A stretch of 53,127 bases of DNA from IMG/VR virus record IMGVR_UViG_3300044675_006021, positions 1-53,127 of that record. One strand, 5' to 3'. Both the position numbers and the translations under genes were made by a program. Positions 32,464-40,087 of this stretch are shown piece by piece. The stretch is from a virus. The notes under the pieces were generated by a model. It was not told where the DNA came from. It saw only the letters and a list, made by a program, of their open reading frames with translations, and did not search any database. Position 1 is the first letter of the stretch; each line of letters begins with the position of its first letter.

Positions 32464-33260
32464 GCGTTTACATTTTTGGTTCCAACGGGATGTTGGGTAC
32501 GTATTTGACAACTTATTTAAAAAATTTTTATAATACAATTCCACTAACAAGACAGCATTTTAATATTTCGGAAACTAATTTTTCCGAGTATGACTCTTAT
32601 TTTAAGGACAAGCTCAATTCCGATGACATTATAATCAATGCTGCCGGAATTATTAAACAAAAAAGTTTTACAGCAAAAGATTTAATTTCTGTAAACTCTT
32701 TATTTCCTCATATATTGGCAGAACTAAAAAACAAATATAATTGTAATGTTATCCATGTAACAACTGATTGTGTTTTTAGTGGTCTGTATGGAAATTATAA
32801 TGAAAATAATCTTCACGATTGCACCGATGATTACGGAAAAAGTAAATCATTGGGTGAGAGTTCTTTATTAACAAATATTAGAACTTCTATAATTGGTGAA
32901 GAAAATCAAGGTAAAAAATCTCTTTTAGAATGGTGTAGATCCAATAAAAATAAACAAGTTTATGGATTTTTAAATCATACTTGGAATGGTGTAAGTTGTT
33001 TAGAATTAGCTAAAATTATACAAAATATAATATCAAATAATTTATACTGGAATGGAACCAAGCACATATTTTCCCCAAATGTTGTAAACAAATATGAATT
33101 AGTTAAGTGTATTTCGGATACTTACGACTTAAATTTAAGCATTGAAACAAAAAATACAGAAAAACATTGTTACAGAACCTTATCAACGATATATAACCAT
33201 AATTGGACTCAAAAAACCGTTCAAGAGCAAGTACAGGATCTGTATAATTATAAAATATAA
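32460..33260 (+). CDS. RmlD/CapF-like nucleotide-sugar 4-reductase
   Basis: 266 residues. Rossmann motif GSNGMLG (7-13), INAAGIIKQK, VTTDCVFSG (100-108) and catalytic YGKSK (Tyr125, Lys129) match the RmlD substrate-binding family (dTDP-4-dehydrorhamnose reductase and WbjC/CapF reductases). It would reduce the 4-keto sugar made by a dehydratase such as the neighbour at 31534 or the RmlB-like enzyme at 33977. The start overlaps the previous stop by 4 bases. It ends a long co-translated block; the next gene has its own promoter. Confidence 0.85.
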   Translation: MSVYIFGSNGMLGTYLTTYLKNFYNTIPLTRQHFNISETNFSEYDSYFKDKLNSDDIIINAAGIIKQKSFTAKDLISVNSLFPHILAELKNKYNCNVIHVTTDCVFSGLYGNYNENNLHDCTDDYGKSKSLGESSLLTNIRTSIIGEENQGKKSLLEWCRSNKNKQVYGFLNHTWNGVSCLELAKIIQNIISNNLYWNGTKHIFSPNVVNKYELVKCISDTYDLNLSIETKNTEKHCYRTLSTIYNHNWTQKTVQEQVQDLYNYKI

Positions 33261-33262
33261 GC

Positions 33263-33290
33263 TTGACTTTTCTGTAAAAAAAGATATACT
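33263..33290 (+). promoter_or_regulatory. Sigma70-like promoter with start codon 5 bases after the -10 box
   Basis: TTGACT (33263-33268), 16-base spacer, TATACT (33285-33290). The ATG at 33296 lies where transcription should begin, so the first gene would be leaderless. Five bases separate -10 and ATG. Confidence 0.7.
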
Positions 33291-33295
33291 TAGAT

Positions 33296-33976
33296 ATGCA
33301 AATTTCTTTAGCGGTACCTGTTTATGAATGCCATGGGATGGGATGGCTATATTTGAGTGAACTCTTGAATAGTGTCGCTAAACAGACTTATAAAAATATA
33401 GAGATCGTCATCAGCGATCAAAGTACTGATGATAAAATTAAAATTTTATGTGATGCGTATAAAAATTATTTAAATATAAAATACGTAACAGGACATCACC
33501 TATTACGCAGTAATTCGCCCAATGCGAATAATGCAATTAAAAATTGCTCATCAAAATATATTAAAATTCTTTTTCAAGACGATTTTTTTGTAGATGAAAT
33601 GGCATTACAAAAAATAGTTGCAGCGTTTGAAAGCGATGCAATGTGGATTGTCTCCGGTTGTGTTCACTGTAGCAATATTCACAGCCTTTATAGGCCCTTT
33701 GTGCCATATTATAATGATAATATGCTGGAAGGAAATAATACAATAAGTTCACCCAGCGTATTGTCTGTGCAAGAAAAAGAACTTTTTGATGAAAACTTAA
33801 TAATGTTAATGGACTGTGAGATGTATTATAGACTCCATAATAAATATGGAGAACCGTATATTATACGAGATTTATTAGTGTGCAATAGGCAGCATAAAAA
33901 CCAGTTGCAAAATTTAAATCAAGATAAATTGTCTGAAGAAATCGATTATTGTAAAAACAAATATAAAGGAGCTTAA
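33296..33976 (+). CDS. Glycosyltransferase family 2
   Basis: 226 residues. GT2 (GT-A fold): ISLAVPVYE at residues 3-11, SVAKQTYKNIEIVISDQSTD, then ILFQDDFFVDE with the acidic metal site. The start at ATG 33296 is fixed by the conserved first strand, which begins at residue 3, so no later start is possible. That makes the tight promoter spacing meaningful. It is followed directly by the RmlB-like gene, whose AAGGAG ribosome site lies in the end of this gene. Confidence 0.87.
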   Translation: MQISLAVPVYECHGMGWLYLSELLNSVAKQTYKNIEIVISDQSTDDKIKILCDAYKNYLNIKYVTGHHLLRSNSPNANNAIKNCSSKYIKILFQDDFFVDEMALQKIVAAFESDAMWIVSGCVHCSNIHSLYRPFVPYYNDNMLEGNNTISSPSVLSVQEKELFDENLIMLMDCEMYYRLHNKYGEPYIIRDLLVCNRQHKNQLQNLNQDKLSEEIDYCKNKYKGA

Positions 33977-34975
33977 ATGCGAAATCGTTTTTTAATTACT
34001 GGTGGTTGTGGTTTTATCGGTCATCACATGGTAGAATTTTTGTTGGAAAATGATGACTGTGATATTGTCGTATTAGATAGACTTGATGTTTCTGGTAATC
34101 TAAACCGTTTAACAGAATTGCCTGTTTGGGAAAAGGAACATAAAAGAGTAACATTTGTTTGGCACGATATGAAGGCTGAAATTCATAACAATGAAGTTTT
34201 GACATCAATGATTGGGCCGATAAATACGATTCTCCACATAGGAGCATCTTCTCACGTTGATCGTTCAATTTCAGATCCATTGAGTTTTGTGATGGACAAT
34301 GTTGTTGGAACCTGCAACGTATTAAATTATGCCAGAACACAAAACAATTTAACTAATTTTGTTTATTTTTCTACTGATGAAATTTTTGGTCCAGCACCAG
34401 AGGGTGTGAATTATAAAGAAAATGATCGTTATAATTCTGGAAACCCATATGCAGCAGCAAAAGCTGGCGGCGAAGAGTTGGCAGTATCGTTTCACAATAC
34501 CTACAAATTGCCGATTATGGTAACTCACTGCATGAATGTATTTGGTGAAAGACAACATCCAGAAAAATTTATTCCACTTTGCATTAAAAATAGCTTAATT
34601 GGAAAAAAGATTTTTATTCATGCAAATAAAAACCTAACAAAAGCTGGAAGCCGGTATTACATTCACGCTAAAAATGTCTGCCATGCAGTTAACTTTTTGC
34701 TAAAAAATGGAACTCCCGGAGAAAAATATAATATTGTTGGAGAAAAAGAAGTAGATAATCTCACACTTGCCAAGATGATTTCTTCATGCGTGGGCAAGGA
34801 GTTGGATTGTGAACTTGTAGATTTCCACAGCAGCAGACCGGGCCATGATTTGAGATATGCTTTGGATGGTTCTAAAATGGCAAATTTGGGGTGGGTTCCA
34901 CAAGATAATTTGGAACAATCTTTGGCAAAGTTGGTAGATTGGTCAATAAAAAACCCAAAGTGGATTGGACTGTAA
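33977..34975 (+). CDS. rmlB: dTDP-glucose 4,6-dehydratase-like (RmlB)
   Basis: 332 residues. Extended SDR with GGCGFIG (9-15), HIGASSHVDRSISDP (the RmlB AAxSHVDRS motif), STDEIFG with catalytic TDE (133-135) and YAAAK (Tyr158, Lys162). RmlB converts dTDP-glucose to the 4-keto-6-deoxy intermediate for rhamnose and other deoxysugars. A possible RmlD partner lies at 32460. No RmlA or RmlC is seen, so the host may supply dTDP-glucose and an epimerase, or the final sugar is not rhamnose. A strong AAGGAG ribosome site precedes the ATG. Confidence 0.88.
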   Translation: MRNRFLITGGCGFIGHHMVEFLLENDDCDIVVLDRLDVSGNLNRLTELPVWEKEHKRVTFVWHDMKAEIHNNEVLTSMIGPINTILHIGASSHVDRSISDPLSFVMDNVVGTCNVLNYARTQNNLTNFVYFSTDEIFGPAPEGVNYKENDRYNSGNPYAAAKAGGEELAVSFHNTYKLPIMVTHCMNVFGERQHPEKFIPLCIKNSLIGKKIFIHANKNLTKAGSRYYIHAKNVCHAVNFLLKNGTPGEKYNIVGEKEVDNLTLAKMISSCVGKELDCELVDFHSSRPGHDLRYALDGSKMANLGWVPQDNLEQSLAKLVDWSIKNPKWIGL

Positions 34976-34976
34976 A

Positions 34977-35564
34977 ATGAACTTAACAGACATATACAAT
35001 TACTTGGTAAAATCTCCATCAGATATAAATGAACATCTTCCAGTATTAAAAGAATATGCGGAAAAATGTGAACATGTTACAGAAATGGGCGTAAGATACG
35101 TAGTATCTACTTTTGCATTGGTATTGGCTAAACCAAAAAATTTAATATCCATTGACCTATTTCATCCTAGCCACTACGGTGACAATGGTCGTTTGTACAT
35201 AATACAAAATTATGCTAAGGAAAATAATATTAATTTTAATTTTAAACTAGGTGATACTCTTAAAATTGATATCGAACCCACCGATCTACTGTTTATAGAT
35301 ACCCTTCATGTCTATGGTCAGTTAAAGGCTGAACTACACAAACACTCGAAAAATGTTAAAAAATATTTAATTTTTCATGATACAACAACCTTTGCCGAAA
35401 AAGACGAAGGTCACTATTATCAAACTCCCAATTTAGATAATTCTAAGGTGGGATTGTGGCCAGCCATTGAAGAGTTTTTAGAAGATAACAAAGACTGGGA
35501 ATTATTAGAAAGAAAAACTAATAATAACGGTTTAACCATTCTTCATAAAAAATCTTCCACATAA
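34977..35564 (+). CDS. Class I methyltransferase-like protein, end of glycan island
   Basis: 195 residues from ATG 34977; a TTG 12 bases upstream lies within the previous gene. Motifs: VTEMGVRYVVSTFAL as a SAM loop variant, NLISIDLFHPSH, DLLFIDTLHVYGQLKAEL and KYLIFHDTTTF. This is the same order as in the methyltransferase at 30980, of which it is probably a distant paralogue. Its stop codon lies in the loop of a hairpin that can hide the ribosome site of gp55, so its translation may control access to gp55. Confidence 0.75.
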   Translation: MNLTDIYNYLVKSPSDINEHLPVLKEYAEKCEHVTEMGVRYVVSTFALVLAKPKNLISIDLFHPSHYGDNGRLYIIQNYAKENNINFNFKLGDTLKIDIEPTDLLFIDTLHVYGQLKAELHKHSKNVKKYLIFHDTTTFAEKDEGHYYQTPNLDNSKVGLWPAIEEFLEDNKDWELLERKTNNNGLTILHKKSST

Positions 35565-35576
35565 TTTGGGAGATTT
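35550..35576 (+). promoter_or_regulatory. Hairpin sequestering the gp55 ribosome binding site
   Basis: 35550-35558 can pair with 35568-35576 over nine positions, including one G-U pair, closing a 9-base loop. The right arm contains GGGAG, the ribosome site of gp55 (ATG 35579). The upstream stop codon TAA (35562-35564) lies in the loop. The structure predicts that gp55 translation depends on ribosomes finishing the upstream gene. Confidence 0.5.
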
Positions 35577-35578
35577 CA

Positions 35579-36154
35579 ATGAAAAAGTATAAAAAGAAAA
35601 AAACAAAGCCATCGGACGCAGATTATGTGAGCAATGATGAATTATATATTGCTTTGGTGGACTATAAAAAGAAGTGTGTTGACGCAGAAAACGCTGGGAG
35701 AAAAAACCCAAAGCTGCCAGATTTTATAGGTGAGTGTATATTAAAAATAGCAACACGTCTTTCTTATAGGCCAAATTTTGCAAATTATCCATATAGAGAA
35801 GAGATGGTTTCTGACGCAGTATTGAATTGCGTCACTTACATTGATAATTTTGATCCTACAAAGTCTAGCAGTCCGTTTGGATATCTAACCCAAATATGCT
35901 GGTTTTCTTTTGTTAGAATTATAAACAAAGAAAAAAAAGAAAAATACATTCAATATAAATTTGCTGAACTTCAAAATGATAAAGATTTTCATAATTGGTT
36001 CAACGAAACCTATGCTGGAATAGATATAGGTCGGAGAGATTTTTTTGGTCTTACAGATCTGGACATGCAAAGATTTGATGATATGCTTAATCCACCAAAA
36101 AAGACAAAGGTTAAAAGAACCAGAAAATCAAAGGATAATGCTCTGGATTTATGA
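35579..36154 (+). CDS. gp55: Late-transcription sigma factor gp55
   Basis: 191 residues (T4 185). It has the gp55 core PYREEMVSDAVLNCVTYIDNFDPTKSSSPFGYLTQICWFSFVRIINKEKKEKYIQYK (about residues 76-130 as a whole, related to sigma region 2), a central WFNETYAG segment and a basic C-terminus. gp55 replaces sigma70 on host RNA polymerase and reads TATAAATA promoters. Boxes of that type precede late genes across this window. It starts the gp55-gp47-gp46 operon and overlaps gp47 by 4 bases (ATGA). Its ribosome site can be hidden in a hairpin. Confidence 0.92.
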   Translation: MKKYKKKKTKPSDADYVSNDELYIALVDYKKKCVDAENAGRKNPKLPDFIGECILKIATRLSYRPNFANYPYREEMVSDAVLNCVTYIDNFDPTKSSSPFGYLTQICWFSFVRIINKEKKEKYIQYKFAELQNDKDFHNWFNETYAGIDIGRRDFFGLTDLDMQRFDDMLNPPKKTKVKRTRKSKDNALDL

Positions 36155-37197
36155 AAGCTGTTATACTAAACGACTCACACTTTGGATATAAAGCAGATTC
36201 TCCGATTGTATTGGAATATTTTTTAAAGTTTTTTGAAGATCAGCTATTTCCGTATCTAAAAGAAAACAATATTAAAACAGTATTTCATCTGGGAGATGTT
36301 TTTGATAGGCGAAAATATGTAAACTTTCGTACTTTAAACCAAGTTCGTACTAGGTTTATGGAACCTCTCCGCGATATGGGCATTAAGTGTATTGCTATTT
36401 GCGGTAATCACGATACTTATTACAAAAACAACAACCGAGTAAATTCTTTAGATGAGTTGGTATCCCAATATGCAAACTGGGAAATTTATTCAGAACCAAT
36501 TGAAATAAACACGACAGCTGGCTGCGTAGCTCTTCTGCCCTGGATTAATCCAGAAAACGAGGAAACTGCTGCAAAATTTATTACGGAAACTACATGTAGT
36601 GTTTTGCTGGGCCATCTTGAATTGTGTGGCTTTCAGAGCATTCGTGGAATTTTTATAGAGCAAGGATATGACCCAAAACACTTTGACAAGTTTGATTATG
36701 TACTCACCGGTCATTATCATGTTAAGTCTAGTCGTGATAATATTCATTACCTGGGTACGCAGTATCAGATGGCTTTCTCGGATGTATGGGAGCCGAAGGG
36801 CTTCCACGTATTTGATTTTTCGTCTAGAGAACTTGTATTCATCCAAAATACTAGAAAACTTTTTTATACGTTTGACTATAATGAAGACGAACCGCAAAAA
36901 CTGGACTATTCGACATTCAAGGATTGCTACGTCAAGATCTTTGTCAAGAAACGGACGAAGGCTGCGCCGTTTGAGAAGTACATGGATAAGTTTTATGAGG
37001 CGGGCGTGGCGGAATTGGCTGTCACCGAGGAAGTTAGCGCAAATCCTGAGCTGGTTGCGGTGGACGTGCACAAGGACACTCTACAGTTACTACATGAGGA
37101 ACTTGGAACCATTAACGAGAAGTCAATCGACAAGCAAATGCTTGCCAAGATAATAGATGAAGCGTATAATAGTGCACTGTCAAAGGATGAAGAGTGA
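36151..37197 (+). CDS. gp47: Recombination endonuclease subunit gp47 (Mre11/SbcD-like)
   Basis: 348 residues (T4 339). Metallophosphoesterase motifs in order: NDSHFGYK (Asp8, His10), HLGDVFDRR, CGNHDTYY, LLGHLEL and LTGHYHV. With gp46 it forms the Mre11/Rad50-type complex that resects ends for recombination-dependent replication. The last 100 residues have C-richer codons than the first 250, giving a visible shift in base use within the gene. The end overlaps gp46 by 4 bases (GTGA). Confidence 0.95.
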   Translation: MKAVILNDSHFGYKADSPIVLEYFLKFFEDQLFPYLKENNIKTVFHLGDVFDRRKYVNFRTLNQVRTRFMEPLRDMGIKCIAICGNHDTYYKNNNRVNSLDELVSQYANWEIYSEPIEINTTAGCVALLPWINPENEETAAKFITETTCSVLLGHLELCGFQSIRGIFIEQGYDPKHFDKFDYVLTGHYHVKSSRDNIHYLGTQYQMAFSDVWEPKGFHVFDFSSRELVFIQNTRKLFYTFDYNEDEPQKLDYSTFKDCYVKIFVKKRTKAAPFEKYMDKFYEAGVAELAVTEEVSANPELVAVDVHKDTLQLLHEELGTINEKSIDKQMLAKIIDEAYNSALSKDEE

Positions 37198-38915
37198 TTG
37201 AATTTTTAACTGTTCGCTTCAAAAACTTTGGGTCATTCGGCAACAACTTTTCCGAAATAGACCTTAACACAAGAAAGACAACGCTTGTAACTGGAACCAA
37301 TGGACACGGTAAGTCTTTTGCGTTGCTTGATTCTCTTTGCTTTGGATTGTTTGGCAAGCCATTTCGTCCAATTAATATTCCCCAGCTGGTAAACAGCGTC
37401 AACGGCAAGGGTTGTGTGGTTGAGATAGAATTTAACAAGTCTGGGTCGCACTACTTGATACGTCGTGGACTATCTCCCAAGATCTTTGAGATTCATAAAA
37501 ACGGAGAGATGATTGACCAAAATGCCAAAACTAAAGATTACCAAGAAATGTTCGAGGAACAGATTCTTGGTTTTGATTATTCTGCTTTCAAGCAAGTAGT
37601 GATTCTTGGTAAGTCAAATTTTATCCCCTTCATGCAGCTGACCCCTGCGGAGCGTAGGAAGATCATCGAAGGGCTGCTGGATCTGGATATCCTAGCAGAT
37701 ATGAATCAGTATGTTAAAGGACAGCTAGGATCGCTTAAGGTTAGCATAGCCGAGAATGAGTCTTTGGTTAAGATCTCACACGAAAAGATCAAAGCACAAA
37801 AACAATTTATCGATCAGGTAAAGACGCACAATGCTGATGATATCAAACTGCTTGATGAAAAAATTGAATCATTTGAGGCCAATATCAAACTAAGCAAATC
37901 TGAAAGAAGCGAGTTTGCAAAACAACTTGAAAAACTTTTAGGGGAGCAGGCAAAGTATCAAAAGACGGTTCAGTCTTTAAAAGACGTGCCTCTAATGCTG
38001 GCAAAAACAGAAGCTTTGGAGACGACGCTAAAAGAGGAAATAGAATCTCTGAATACTTCCGCAACATGTAAATGCTGCGGACAAGAACTTCCACTAGACC
38101 AAAAGCAAAAGCATATCCAGGATAAAGAAACCAAGCTTCTAGAATGTCAAAAAGCAATAAAAATTGCGCAAGACAAAAACCAAAAACTCCTTGATGCACA
38201 AAACCAATACAATTTTTATAAAGAAGAAATCGACACGATGAACAACGATATCGTGGGAATAAATTATAGAATTGGTAACGGTGAAGAGAACGTAAAGCGA
38301 CTCCAAAAAGAAAAGAAAGACAAACAAGCATCCAGCAACATATCTTCTTTGGAAGAAAGTCTGCACAAATCTGAATCTGAAAAACAAGAACTAGCTAATA
38401 CCCTACAGGCTCACATCAATGAACAAATTCACTACGATGTTGTCTACGATATTCTCAAGGATGGCGGTCTTAAGAGCCGTATCATCAAGCATTATGTTCC
38501 CATCATCAATGGACTCGTCAACAAGTTCCTCGGAAAGCTTAATCTCTATGTTGATTTCACCATCGATGAGGAATTCAAGGAAACAATCAAGTCTAGATAC
38601 AGAGATGCATTCTCATATTCCTCTTTCTCTGAGGGAGAAAAGCAGCGTATCGATTTGGCCATACTGCTGACTTGGCGTGAGATAGCCAAGATGAAGAACA
38701 GCCTAAATTGCAACCTGCTGATCTTTGATGAGATATTGGATTCATCCTTGGATGCTTCTGGTACAGAGTCGTTCCTGAAGCTCTTAAATAAGATGAAGAA
38801 TAAGTGCTCCATCTTTATCATTAGCCATAAGGCAGATGCGCTAGTGGATAAATTTGATTCTTCTATGCAGTTTGAAAAGAAAAATAATTTTTCAAAGATC
38901 AAGACAAATATCTAA
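37194..38915 (+). CDS. gp46: Recombination endonuclease subunit gp46 (Rad50/SbcC-like)
   Basis: 573 residues (T4 560). Walker A GTNGHGKS (34-41), then a coiled-coil arm broken by the zinc hook CKCC (Cys292-x-x-Cys295), a returning coiled coil, the FSEGEKQRIDLA ABC signature near 480, and Walker B NLLIFDEILDSSLD near 510. It starts at GTG 37194, overlapping the gp47 stop. ATP-driven motions of gp46 control the gp47 nuclease. The TAA stop lies inside the late promoter of the next gene. Confidence 0.95.
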   Translation: MIEFLTVRFKNFGSFGNNFSEIDLNTRKTTLVTGTNGHGKSFALLDSLCFGLFGKPFRPINIPQLVNSVNGKGCVVEIEFNKSGSHYLIRRGLSPKIFEIHKNGEMIDQNAKTKDYQEMFEEQILGFDYSAFKQVVILGKSNFIPFMQLTPAERRKIIEGLLDLDILADMNQYVKGQLGSLKVSIAENESLVKISHEKIKAQKQFIDQVKTHNADDIKLLDEKIESFEANIKLSKSERSEFAKQLEKLLGEQAKYQKTVQSLKDVPLMLAKTEALETTLKEEIESLNTSATCKCCGQELPLDQKQKHIQDKETKLLECQKAIKIAQDKNQKLLDAQNQYNFYKEEIDTMNNDIVGINYRIGNGEENVKRLQKEKKDKQASSNISSLEESLHKSESEKQELANTLQAHINEQIHYDVVYDILKDGGLKSRIIKHYVPIINGLVNKFLGKLNLYVDFTIDEEFKETIKSRYRDAFSYSSFSEGEKQRIDLAILLTWREIAKMKNSLNCNLLIFDEILDSSLDASGTESFLKLLNKMKNKCSIFIISHKADALVDKFDSSMQFEKKNNFSKIKTNI

Positions 38916-38918
38916 ATA
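38911..38918 (+). promoter_or_regulatory. T4-type late promoter (TCTAAATA)
   Basis: TCTAAATA contains the gp46 stop codon (38913-38915) and ends 7 bases before ATG 38926. There is no Shine-Dalgarno sequence. Confidence 0.7.
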
Positions 38919-38925
38919 TTTGTAA

Positions 38926-39210
38926 ATGTTCAGAGGACAGTTTAAATTTAAAACAACTAATGGAGCCAGCATTCGTTATAATCTTGGCGATATTGTAGTT
39001 GAGCAAGGCCGTGCGTATGAGTGCAATACACCAACGACAAAGAGCCCTCTTCAATCGCCAAATAAATGGACTTTTACTGGACTGACTGAGGTTTTTAATT
39101 CGGAAAATCCGCCAATAAATCCAATCAGAAATCAAATTTGGGTTTCGGGGAACGGCACTCAATATATTTGGTATAAAGACCCAAATGGATTCCAGTGGGT
39201 TGAAATTTGA
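38926..39210 (+). CDS. Small late protein with carbohydrate-binding-like module
   Basis: 94 residues. The first half, with YNLGDIVVEQGRAYECNT followed by KSPLQSPNKWT, has the G-D-x-V...Y-x-C...P..W pattern of small chitin/carbohydrate-binding (CBM5/12-like) modules common in phage tail and fibre proteins. The second half, NPPINPIRNQIWVSGNG and YIWYKDPNGFQWVEI, resembles short beta repeats of virion proteins. Its private late promoter marks it as a late gene, probably structural, although it sits between recombination and replication genes. The link to carbohydrate binding is tentative. Confidence 0.65.
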   Translation: MFRGQFKFKTTNGASIRYNLGDIVVEQGRAYECNTPTTKSPLQSPNKWTFTGLTEVFNSENPPINPIRNQIWVSGNGTQYIWYKDPNGFQWVEI

Positions 39211-39237
39211 CTTTATAATCTTTGGAGTTAATATAAT
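39207..39237 (+). promoter_or_regulatory. Possible sigma70-like promoter before the gp45 region
   Basis: TTGACT (39207-39212) and TATAAT (39232-39237) are both excellent, but the spacer is 19 bases, longer than ideal. The TGA stop of the preceding gene lies in the -35 box. A second TATAAT at 39214-39219 lacks a good -35. Confidence 0.5.
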
Positions 39238-39240
39238 ACT

Positions 39241-39393
39241 ATGAATGAAGACAGTTTTGAGAAGTTTACCAATCGCCGTAAGAACAAGCCATCTGGTCTC
39301 AGCAAAAAGCAACACAAAAGAAGTGTGCGTGGAAACAGACATGAGCAGAAGCAAAAACTGAACGATTCGATTTACCGTAAAGATGTTGACTAA
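39241..39393 (+). CDS. Small basic protein between gp46 and gp45
   Basis: A 50-residue frame from ATG 39241 to TAA 39391-39393. The product is highly basic and polar, with NRRKNKPSGLSKKQHKRSVRGNRHEQKQK. T4-family phages often carry a short basic gene in this interval (rpbA/45.2 region in T4), so the gene is probably real and may bind nucleic acid or RNA polymerase; neither can be shown from sequence. A GGAG at 39224 is 13 bases upstream, rather far, so initiation may be weak or leaderless. gp45 follows 20 bases later. Confidence 0.7.
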   Translation: MNEDSFEKFTNRRKNKPSGLSKKQHKRSVRGNRHEQKQKLNDSIYRKDVD

Positions 39394-39413
39394 TTTACAG
39401 AAAGATTTATATT

Positions 39414-40085
39414 ATGAACACTGTGACAAAAATGAGACTAACAAAAGAAACCTATAACATTCTCAAGAACTTTGCTGCGATCAATTCAAATATCTTGATC
39501 AATCCCGGCAACGTCTTGAAGACCATGAGCGCAGGCAAGAACATCTATGCTGAGGCTACGGTTGCTGAGGATTTTGATGTTGCTGTACCCATTTGGGATC
39601 TAAACAAGTTCCTTGGAGTAATCAGCATGTTTGCAAATCCAGATTTGGAGTTTCACGACACCCATGTCGTTATCTCCAATGGCCGGTCAAGCGTGACTTA
39701 TTTCTACTCTGAGCCTACTCTATTGACTGTTCCCACCAAGGAAGTCAAGATGCCCAGAACTGCAGTCAAATTTGATTTGGATGAAAAGGATCTAAACGAG
39801 GTCCTGAAGGCAGCAAACATTCTTCAGGTTAGTGATTTTAATCTTGTTGGTGCTGATGGTAAGTTTGTTATTACCGTTGATGATTCCAGCCAGAGCACCA
39901 GCAACAGCTTTGAGATCGTATTGGATGACAACTACAATGGTCCCGATGTTGAAGGTACGATCAACGTATCTGAAATAAAGTTTATTCCGGGTTCATACAC
40001 CGTGGAGTTGACTGATACCATTATTTCTAAGTTTACGCACAAGACTCTAAACCTATCTTACTTCGTCGCAATCAAGCGGGGATAA
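39414..40085 (+). CDS. gp45: DNA polymerase sliding clamp gp45
   Basis: 223 residues (T4 228). Matches the trimeric T4 clamp: MRLTKETYNILKNFAAINSNILINPGN at the N-terminus, AVPIWDLNKFLGVISMF, VVISNGRSSVTYFYSEP, and the C-terminal FIPGSYTVELTDTIISKFTH and LSYFVAIKR. It tethers the replicative polymerase and also activates late transcription together with gp33/gp55 in T4. Codons are C-rich. gp44 follows 2 bases later. No gp43 polymerase is in the window. Confidence 0.94.
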   Translation: MNTVTKMRLTKETYNILKNFAAINSNILINPGNVLKTMSAGKNIYAEATVAEDFDVAVPIWDLNKFLGVISMFANPDLEFHDTHVVISNGRSSVTYFYSEPTLLTVPTKEVKMPRTAVKFDLDEKDLNEVLKAANILQVSDFNLVGADGKFVITVDDSSQSTSNSFEIVLDDNYNGPDVEGTINVSEIKFIPGSYTVELTDTIISKFTHKTLNLSYFVAIKRG

Positions 40086-40087
40086 TC

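Noticed and set aside
36490-37071. 193-codon minus-strand frame within gp47
   Set aside because: It lies opposite a clear gp47 metallophosphoesterase and has no recognisable motif.
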